Positions 39,314 to 44,706 of a DNA stretch of 64,000 nucleotides are shown piece by piece. Below the pieces are notes generated by a model. That model had not been told where the DNA came from, did no database searches, and worked only from the letters and a program-made list of their open reading frames with translations. A program made the translations under genes and the position numbers. Numbering within the stretch: position 1 is the stretch's first letter; every line of letters starts with the position of its first letter. Source of the stretch: an uncultured Clostridia bacterium (GTDB lineage Bacteria; Bacillota; Clostridia; Oscillospirales; Oscillospiraceae); assembly GCA_945876285.1 (NCBI GenBank), contig CAMCNO010000005.1, positions 1-64,000 of the forward strand, read 5' to 3'.

Positions 39314-39521
39314 GGCTGTCACCAGTCTGCTGGTCAACCGCATCCTGGACCTTCTGGCTCTGAGTGCCGAAGTAGAAAGCGATGACCACAGCATAGATGG
39401 TCATAAAGTCCTGACTGATCTTGCCCGTCACAGCCATAAAGGCAAACACGCCGGTGAGGATGATGGTCACGATGGACTTCACGCTCAGCAGGTTCGCCAG
39501 TCTCTTTCTCATAATCTCCAT
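39306..39521 (-). CDS. Phage holin
   Basis: A 71-residue protein with two membrane segments (SIVTIILTGVFAFMAVTG and FMTIYAVVIAFYFGTQ) and a charged C-terminus, placed just before the endolysin. The ATG at 39521 follows AAAGGAGAATGTTCC. Holins form the membrane lesion that releases the lysin; the assignment rests on topology and position. Confidence 0.8.
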   Translation of the reverse strand: MEIMRKRLANLLSVKSIVTIILTGVFAFMAVTGKISQDFMTIYAVVIAFYFGTQSQKVQDAVDQQTGDSHE

Positions 39522-39535
39522 GGAACATTCTCCTT

Positions 39536-39841
39536 TCAATCACAGTCCACACGGGGGTTCTGCTTCATAGCAGTTTCAAAGACGATGCCCCCGGCGGTAT
39601 TTTCTTTTTCGGACTTCTTATAGTACATGGCCTGAGATACCCCGTATGCACTCCAGGCCCCCGTGAGAGTCACGGCAAGCCAGGGTAGGGAGCCAGTGTA
39701 CCCATCCTTCACACAGCGGAAAGCGAGGAGGATAAAGGCCAGGGACAGAATCCAGATGAGGATGCTCTCCTGGATCAGAAGGACCTTGGAAAACTCCCTG
39801 GTCCTCCGTGTGCTTTCCCGTTCAAGCCTCTTTCCACTCAT
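39536..39841 (-). CDS. Small phage membrane protein, lysis region
   Basis: A 101-residue protein with two membrane segments (VLLIQESILIWILSLAFILLAF and LPWLAVTLTGAWSAYGVSQAMYY). It starts 1 base after the preceding stop and lies just before the holin. It could be a holin partner or antiholin; this is positional inference. Confidence 0.65.
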   Translation of the reverse strand: MSGKRLERESTRRTREFSKVLLIQESILIWILSLAFILLAFRCVKDGYTGSLPWLAVTLTGAWSAYGVSQAMYYKKSEKENTAGGIVFETAMKQNPRVDCD

Positions 39842-39842
39842 A

Positions 39843-40196
39843 TCAGGCCACCACCTCATGCGCTCTCTTGTTCAAATGCTTCTCCAGGCGGTTGATACCG
39901 TCCTTGACCGGGCCGTCACACCCTTGTTCCTCCAGCCCCCGGAGGGCAGCCAGAAGGCAATAGCACTGGAGGGTGTTCTCCTCTGCCATCGCCTGGAGCG
40001 TGGCATCCACCCGCTGATTATGCTCCAGCAAGGTGGTGATTTTGCTCCTGGTGTCCTCCATCTTTTCAGCCTCTGCTTTCCGCCGCTCATCCCGGCGCTC
40101 AATGGTTCGCTTGATTGCCCAGAACAGCAATCCAACAATGCCGCTTCCGCCCAGCAGGGCGGTCAGGAAAACGGCAAGGGCGTCATGCCCGTTCAT
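39843..40196 (-). CDS. Small phage membrane protein with coiled coil
   Basis: A 117-residue protein with one N-terminal membrane segment (FLTALLGGSGIVGLLFWAI) followed by a charged coiled coil (RTIERRDERRKAEAEKMEDTRSKITTLLEHNQRVD). The ATG at 40196 has a GGAAGGAG site at 9 bases. The layout resembles phage hemolysin/holin-like (XhlA-type) lysis accessories, a topological likeness only. Confidence 0.65.
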   Translation of the reverse strand: MNGHDALAVFLTALLGGSGIVGLLFWAIKRTIERRDERRKAEAEKMEDTRSKITTLLEHNQRVDATLQAMAEENTLQCYCLLAALRGLEEQGCDGPVKDGINRLEKHLNKRAHEVVA

Positions 40197-40225
40197 AAGT
40201 ACCACTCCTTCCTGACCGCCTGGGG

Positions 40226-40363
40226 TCACATCACGCTTTCCACGATCTCACGCACAACGGTACGGAGATTGAACAGGTTGGGGACCTGCTCCACGGTGAA
40301 CACACCGCACAGGACCAGGCTCACCCAGGTCTTTACCAGACCGCTATCCTTGGTAAAGTTCAT
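40226..40363 (-). CDS. CD1375-like small phage protein, copy 2
   Basis: A 45-residue protein (MNFTKDSGLVKTWVSLVLCG ...). It shares KDSGLVKTWV, the T-x-EQVP core and NLxxVV with the gene just upstream, so the two are tandem paralogues. Its ATG overlaps the stop of that gene (ATGA). Similar tiny proteins follow tail-fibre genes in many clostridial phages. Function unknown. Confidence 0.7.
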   Translation of the reverse strand: MNFTKDSGLVKTWVSLVLCGVFTVEQVPNLFNLRTVVREIVESVM

Positions 40364-40503
40364 TCGGACTCACCTCCCTCCGCTAGGACCTCCGCAACAA
40401 CTTCCTTCAGGTTACTCAGGGCCGGGACCTGTTCGATGGTGTAGGTCCCCTGCCGGATCAGATTGACCCAGGTCTTGACCAGACCACTATCCTTGTTGAA
40501 CAT
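40360..40503 (-). CDS. CD1375-like small phage protein, copy 1
   Basis: A 47-residue protein (MFNKDSGLVKTWVNLIRQGT ...) preceded by a GGAGGTAAAGC ribosome site. It shares its core (KDSGLVKTWV ... EQVPxLxNLxxVVxEV) with the downstream gene. This size and pattern match the CD1375 family as I recall it. Confidence 0.7.
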   Translation of the reverse strand: MFNKDSGLVKTWVNLIRQGTYTIEQVPALSNLKEVVAEVLAEGGESE

Positions 40504-40522
40504 GATGCTTTACCTCCTATTC

Positions 40523-40834
40523 TTAATTGGCACCCATCAGGGTTGCCAGCAGGATCGAGAGTTCCGCCACGGCGGTGTCGTTCTGGAGCTGACGGGCATC
40601 CTGGTCCGCCTTCTGCTCACGCTGATACTCAGTCTCCGTGATCTCGGAGAGGATAACGCTTTCGTGTCCCTCCAGATCAGGCTTGCCCAGAACATGGTAA
40701 ACGGTGCCATCCACCACAATTCCGTGGGCATCCTTCTCATTCGAGATAGCGAAGCAGCCGTTCTCCTGGAGTCTCACCCAGGTGGGAGCATTGACCGTTG
40801 CCAGGGTCTCTCCGTTCTTGATGATTTTGAGCAT
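40523..40834 (-). CDS. Small phage tail-region protein, hypothetical
   Basis: A 103-residue protein starting MLKIIKNGETLATVNAPTWV, with strand-rich N-terminal half and a helical, acidic tail. An AAAGGATGG site precedes the ATG at 40834. Its first 98 bases overlap the 3' end of the reverse transcriptase gene in another frame. Its place between the DGR and the CD1375-like genes suggests a tail role; function unknown. Confidence 0.7.
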   Translation of the reverse strand: MLKIIKNGETLATVNAPTWVRLQENGCFAISNEKDAHGIVVDGTVYHVLGKPDLEGHESVILSEITETEYQREQKADQDARQLQNDTAVAELSILLATLMGAN

Positions 40835-41981
40835 ACTGTTTCCATCCTTTCTCATTCGGGTAGAACCCGAAAAGTTCCTTGAAATAGTGGTCTGTCTTCT
40901 GCACGATCTTGAAGCTGTTGCCACGCTTCATCTGACCGTGGTAGCTCTCATAGCAGGACCGTACATCCTCCATGGTAAAATTCTTGCGAGGGTCCTCCAG
41001 CCATCCGACAAAATACCGCATCTTCCTCCTGACGGACTTCGTGGACCGCTTGTTCATCTTCAGGATGATCTTGCCTGTCTCCGTCAGAATGAACCTGGTT
41101 TTGAGATAGGTGAAGCTGTTGGTCAGAGGGACGGTCCTTGTCTTCTTCTGGCTCAAAGTCAGCCCTATCTTCCCGCATACCTCGGCAATGTCATCCCGGC
41201 AGTCATCCAGATGCTTCAGGTCCTCATGGAGGAGGTGTCCGTCATCCATATACCGACCGTAGGCCCTCACACCCATCTTCTCCTGGATCGCATGGTCAAG
41301 GGAGTTGGGAAGCATGAGGGCGTTGGTCTGAGATACCTGACTGCCCAGACCCAGCCCGATGGAGCCAAACGCCCGGATGAAGTTGTTGGACAGCCTCTGG
41401 GTCCTCGGATCGTGCATCCTCCGTTCTGCCTCACGGAAAAGCGGCTCATGCGGGGCTGAGTCGAAGTATTGAGAGAAGTCGAAGAACAGCATCCCTCCCG
41501 TCCTCCCATACTTCCGGTAGTGGTGTCGGAGCTGGTCTACCATCCTTTGCAGGGAAAAGTCCATTCCTTTACCCTTCAGGCTGGCGCCGTTGTCATAGAC
41601 AAAGGACGGGGCGTACAGCGGAACCAGATAGTAGTCGCACAGACATTTCTGAACCATGCGCTCCGTGATGTGTACGGAACGGATGTGCCGGAGTTTTCCA
41701 CGCTCCATGATGACAAAGTGGATAAAGCCCTTTCCCGTGAAGATCTCATTCATCAGCTGCTTTCTGATCTCGGAAACCTCCAGCAGCAGGGTTCCCATGA
41801 ACCGCTGGGTGGAGTTCTTCCACATCACATTCTTGCAGCATTTCTTACCGGACAGGTACAGATGACGGAATGAGAAGACCTCATCGAAGTCACCCAGTTC
41901 CTTACTCCGGGCCAGGATACGGGCCTCTCGCTTTGCCTTACGCCGTTGGTATCTTGATTCGTGTCTTTCTTCGCTGGTCAT
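40737..41981 (-). CDS. DGR reverse transcriptase
   Basis: A 414-residue RT of the DGR class, somewhat longer than the 300-400 residues usual for the class. Motif A FFDFSQYFDS is at residues 166-175, the DGR-type motif B GLGSQVSQTNA at 211-221 (the SQ pair is diagnostic and linked to low selectivity at template A), and the catalytic YMDD at 244-247. A basic N-terminus (residues 5-25) precedes the fingers. The ATG at 41981 overlaps the stop of the TR-containing frame (ATGA); the nearest GGAGGG is 12 bases away, so translation is probably coupled. The last 33 codons overlap the next gene. Confidence 0.96.
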   Translation of the reverse strand: MTSEERHESRYQRRKAKREARILARSKELGDFDEVFSFRHLYLSGKKCCKNVMWKNSTQRFMGTLLLEVSEIRKQLMNEIFTGKGFIHFVIMERGKLRHIRSVHITERMVQKCLCDYYLVPLYAPSFVYDNGASLKGKGMDFSLQRMVDQLRHHYRKYGRTGGMLFFDFSQYFDSAPHEPLFREAERRMHDPRTQRLSNNFIRAFGSIGLGLGSQVSQTNALMLPNSLDHAIQEKMGVRAYGRYMDDGHLLHEDLKHLDDCRDDIAEVCGKIGLTLSQKKTRTVPLTNSFTYLKTRFILTETGKIILKMNKRSTKSVRRKMRYFVGWLEDPRKNFTMEDVRSCYESYHGQMKRGNSFKIVQKTDHYFKELFGFYPNEKGWKQYAQNHQERRDPGNGQCSHLGETPGERLLRYLE

Positions 41982-42373
41982 AGAAAAGGATTGCCCTCCG
42001 TACAGTATGATTGTCGGGTGCGGGTTCTAACTGCGTAGGGCTTCAGCCATGAAACAGAGTACCGCACATTCTCCGCCATGCAAGCAGCGTCCGGCTGATC
42101 CCATCGGAGGGCATATTTTGGCATATAGCCGGGAACAGGCTCTCCTTCCGTAAAAGATACTGGGTTCACTCCCGTGGGAGCTACTGTGTCCGTTCTATTC
42201 GAGTTACGGAATCCGAAGGCCACGCCATTCGAGTTGCTGGCGTTGTTGTTGTTGGCGTTGCCGTTGCTGTTGACATTACAGAAGTTGGTGCTGTTGCTCC
42301 CATTCGGGGAACGCTCCCACCAGTTCGAGGCAGCAGGGCAACTATAACAGAACCTGACCCATGGTATCCTCAT
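41978..42373 (-). CDS. Open frame containing the DGR template repeat (131 codons)
   Basis: The frame starts at an ATG overlapping the avd stop (ATGA) and ends at a TGA overlapping the RT start (ATGA). Codons 14-54 are the template repeat in the same reading frame as the variable repeat (NWWERSPNGSNSTNFC...). GGAGGA lies immediately before the ATG. The rest (TDTVAPTGVNPVSFTEGEPV ...) has no domain I recognise. It may be translated only to carry ribosomes to the RT, or be a relic of a duplicated target gene 3' end. Whether a protein accumulates is unknown. Confidence 0.4.
   Translation of the reverse strand: MRIPWVRFCYSCPAASNWWERSPNGSNSTNFCNVNSNGNANNNNASNSNGVAFGFRNSNRTDTVAPTGVNPVSFTEGEPVPGYMPKYALRWDQPDAACMAENVRYSVSWLKPYAVRTRTRQSYCTEGNPFL
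42213..42333 (-). repeat. DGR template repeat (TR)
   Basis: 121 bases aligning gap-free with the VR at 42904-43024 (offset 691). On the coding strand the TR has 34 adenines by my count, mostly in AAC/AAT (Asn) codons, including four AAC in a row. 14 positions differ from the VR and every one is an adenine in the TR. It lies between avd and the RT, the canonical position. Confidence 0.97.
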
Positions 42374-42840
42374 TCCTCCGGCGGTTCCTCATCGTCAGGG
42401 AAATGCAGGTCTCCGGTAGGCAGATGCCGGTATCTGTCGGCATCCGCTTTCTTGGTGGCCCGGATCAAGGCTTTCTCCTGCGAGATGAGGTCTGCGATCT
42501 CTGAGATAGCACCGTCACACCATTTCTGGCAATCCGGGTTCTCCAGCAGACAGTCATACAGGAGGGCCAGCTTCGGGATCAAATTCATCAGGGCGTTGTT
42601 GCCTTCTGTCAGATGATCCCGGCGAAGCTGAGCCTCATGCCTGTTCCGGGGATAGGTGTTGTTTGCGGAGCGGACCTCATTGTGAACGGCACTCGCCAGC
42701 CGCATCACCTCACTGGTGAGGAAGAAGGTCAGCCGCTTTGGAGACCGGATGCAGAGGGAAAGGACCTTTGCCTCCAGTTTCCGTGCCACCTCCACGAACT
42801 CCATCTTGCTCTCACTTCGCTTGGATTTTAAGACCGCCAC
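42370..42840 (-). CDS. avd: DGR accessory variability determinant (Avd-like)
   Basis: A 156-residue, mostly helical protein (EFVEVARKLEAKVLSLCIRSPKR, FFLTSEVMRLASAVHNEVRSANNTYPRN, HEAQLRRDHLTEGNNALMNLIPKLALLYDCL) consistent with the four-helix bundle of Avd proteins. In studied DGRs Avd forms a pentamer that binds the RT and template RNA and is needed for retrohoming. GTG start at 42840 after AAGGAGGG. The acidic tail (PDDEEPPEE) is variable. Assigned by fold pattern and position between target and TR. Confidence 0.88.
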   Translation of the reverse strand: MAVLKSKRSESKMEFVEVARKLEAKVLSLCIRSPKRLTFFLTSEVMRLASAVHNEVRSANNTYPRNRHEAQLRRDHLTEGNNALMNLIPKLALLYDCLLENPDCQKWCDGAISEIADLISQEKALIRATKKADADRYRHLPTGDLHFPDDEEPPEE

Positions 42841-42857
42841 AATGAGTCCCTCCTTAT

Positions 42858-42875
42858 ACGCCCCTTACGGGGCGT
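42858..42875 (-). promoter_or_regulatory. DNA hairpin downstream of the DGR variable repeat
   Basis: Perfect 7-bp inverted repeat ACGCCCC / GGGGCGT with a 4-base loop (GTAA on the coding strand), 28 bases past the VR end and absent after the TR. In the Bordetella phage DGR a similar hairpin/cruciform next to VR raises target recognition. No T run follows, so it is not a terminator. Confidence 0.75.
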
Positions 42876-42890
42876 GATGATAAAGATGCC

Positions 42891-44171
42891 TCAGATACAG
42901 AAGCCGAAGGCCACGCCATACGAGTTGCTGGCGACGTTGCTGCCGGCGTTGCCGTTGCCGTAGACATAACAGAAGTAGGTGCTGTCGCTCCCACACGGGG
43001 AACGCTCCCACCAGTGCGAGGCAGAACCGTTGACCTTCTTGACCTTGCTGTTTCCAGCCTTATAGTAGGCGTATTGACTTCCCTCACCAGACTTGGAATA
43101 GGTGGTAGAACCGAAGATTTCCACCTCAGACAGCAGGAACAGCTTATCGCTGGTCGTGTTGATGGTAGCACTCTGATTACCAGCAGAAGTCAGCTTATTG
43201 ACAGCCTTGATGACATTCTGAAGATCAGCGGGAAGGCTGGAGAAAATGCTATTCAGCACTGAAGTCCGCATTGCACAGCTTGTCCATCCGCCGCTGTTGG
43301 TGTTAGAACTGTTCATCTGTGCGGTAGCGTTCATGCAGTCAACCATCTGGAAAGTAATTCCAGCGGTTCCTCCTGCCGTCTTGGTATCGTGGTTGAAGCC
43401 GATGATCTGGAATTGATAATCGGTGCCATCAATATTGATGGTCTTTTTATCACCCACGCTCCAGATAGAAGCCGCATTTCCGCTCTTGGAGATAGAGTCG
43501 ATAATATCCCAACCGGCAGTTTCCAGATCGGTAGACAAAGCCAGCTCATACTGAGCGATAGCTTTGATCTCATAATCGATGGAGATGGATACACCGTTGA
43601 TGGTAGCACTGACAGTCCATGTTCCGAACCCTGGAATCTTCAAAATAGCAAGACCGGAAGAATCAGCCGTTGCGCTTACTGTTTTTCCACTCAGGGATGC
43701 CTTCACAGTAACACCTGCGTTGGTGGTAACCCGAAGTTCAGCGGGTGTACCGGAATTATCCACATACTGCTTGGTAGCTGCCATGAGGTTGGAGGTGGGG
43801 TCACCCTTCAGGATCAGATTGCCGGTCATGGTGCCGCCGGACTTGGGCAGAGCGGCGTTTGCCGTGGTCTTGGCACTGTTGGCGGTGGACTGTGCCGTTG
43901 CCACAAGCTCCTTCAGCTTGGTGAAAACATCCAGGATCGTGGGATCATCCTGAGTCAGCCCCAGAGCCGTGGCAAGCTCATCCGTCAGGATGTTGCTCTT
44001 TTTCATCAGAGTACCCAGAGTCTCGATGCCTTCCTGATTGAACCCATTGAAGTCCACCGGGAAGGTTCCGGCCCGGAGCATGGCAAGGGCCTGTTCCCAG
44101 GTGATGCCCTCCGCCAGAGAGGTCTTCAGAAACCGGGAGTTGCCGGTTCCCTTCGTCTGCAAATCTTTCAT
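42891..44171 (-). CDS. DGR-diversified tail-fibre-like target protein
   Basis: A 426-residue phage surface protein. Residues 1-100 are helical with a repetitive linker (LVATAQSTANSAKTTANAALPKSGGTMTGNLILKGDPTSNLMAATKQYVDN), typical of tail fibres. Residues ~145-205 look like a bacterial Ig-like domain (VTVKASLSGKTVSATADSSGLAILKIPGFGTWTVSATING). The C-terminal ~210 residues end in a WWERSP...GVAFGF domain expected to adopt the C-type-lectin fold of DGR targets; the DUF6273-like pattern supports this. The VR occupies the extreme end, two codons before the stop. Probable receptor-binding protein. Confidence 0.93.
   Translation of the reverse strand: MKDLQTKGTGNSRFLKTSLAEGITWEQALAMLRAGTFPVDFNGFNQEGIETLGTLMKKSNILTDELATALGLTQDDPTILDVFTKLKELVATAQSTANSAKTTANAALPKSGGTMTGNLILKGDPTSNLMAATKQYVDNSGTPAELRVTTNAGVTVKASLSGKTVSATADSSGLAILKIPGFGTWTVSATINGVSISIDYEIKAIAQYELALSTDLETAGWDIIDSISKSGNAASIWSVGDKKTINIDGTDYQFQIIGFNHDTKTAGGTAGITFQMVDCMNATAQMNSSNTNSGGWTSCAMRTSVLNSIFSSLPADLQNVIKAVNKLTSAGNQSATINTTSDKLFLLSEVEIFGSTTYSKSGEGSQYAYYKAGNSKVKKVNGSASHWWERSPCGSDSTYFCYVYGNGNAGSNVASNSYGVAFGFCI
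42904..43024 (-). repeat. DGR variable repeat (VR)
   Basis: The last ~40 codons of the target gene (residues about 383-423). Compared with TR, 11 residues change: ten template Asn become His, Cys, Asp, Tyr, Tyr, Tyr, Gly, Ser, Val and Tyr, and one Ser becomes Gly. The 3' edge (GGCGTGGCCTTCGG) is the likely initiation-of-mutagenic-homing region. Confidence 0.97.
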
Positions 44172-44223
44172 TGGTTATTTCCTCCTCTATTTGCTTGATA
44201 GCCATTGGAGAATCGTGCGCAGG

Positions 44224-44706
44224 TCAACTCTCTCCGCAGCACAGTTCTCCGCAAGCAAACCAGCCGTTCATAATATTTTTCACTACGGTTTCGACATCCT
44301 TCAGGATTTTTTCGATGGCGTTCATCTTCTCAATGGTCAGCCATCTCATAGTATCCGGGGTGTTCTCCGTGGTGACGGGAAAAGCCGCTCTCAGCTTTTC
44401 AATGTTCTGGAGGTAGGTGGTCATCTGCTCCGGGGTAGGGGTATCGGTGACGGTCCAGTCCGTCTTACCAGTCACATCCACGATGACAGCCAGCTCAGCC
44501 AGCTCATCCCTCAGGAAATTGACTGCCTCTCCCACCCGGTTCAGGTCCATGTAGTTGTAGCTGGCTTTCATTCCGCCCAGCCATGCGGTGCGTTCCGCAC
44601 TTGTCAGGGAGGACAGGCCCCCGGACAGAATTTTGTTCCTGATCCGGCGGACCTCCTCCACATCAGCTTGGGTGCGGTCAACGATCAGAGTGTCAATGAT
44701 ACTCAT
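44224..44706 (-). CDS. Phage tail-associated protein
   Basis: A 160-residue helical protein. It contains ERTAWLGGMKASYNYMDLNRVGEAVNFLRDELAE, a motif found in clostridial prophages between baseplate and fibre genes. It starts within the stop of the 751-residue tail gene (ATGA). Probably links the fibre to the tail tip; this is positional inference. Confidence 0.7.
   Translation of the reverse strand: MSIIDTLIVDRTQADVEEVRRIRNKILSGGLSSLTSAERTAWLGGMKASYNYMDLNRVGEAVNFLRDELAELAVIVDVTGKTDWTVTDTPTPEQMTTYLQNIEKLRAAFPVTTENTPDTMRWLTIEKMNAIEKILKDVETVVKNIMNGWFACGELCCGES

Larger units (their letters stand above)
40737..44171 (-). other. Diversity-generating retroelement (complete cassette)
   Basis: Transcription order: target gene ending in the variable repeat (42891-44171), VR-proximal DNA hairpin (42858-42875), accessory gene avd (42370-42840), template repeat (42213-42333), reverse transcriptase (40737-41981). 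In known DGRs the TR RNA is reverse-transcribed with errors at adenines and the cDNA replaces the VR, diversifying the receptor-binding tip of a phage tail protein. All expected parts are present and intact. All 14 TR/VR differences are at TR adenines, so the system has been active in this lineage. Confidence 0.97.

Noticed and set aside
42213-42333. Template repeat as a second, decayed target gene
   Set aside because: All differences are at its adenines and it lies between avd and RT, so it is the donor template. No upstream target-like domain is attached to it.
42858-42875. Hairpin after the variable repeat as a transcription terminator
   Set aside because: No T run follows on the minus strand; the avd ribosome site comes directly after it, so transcription must continue to avd and the RT.
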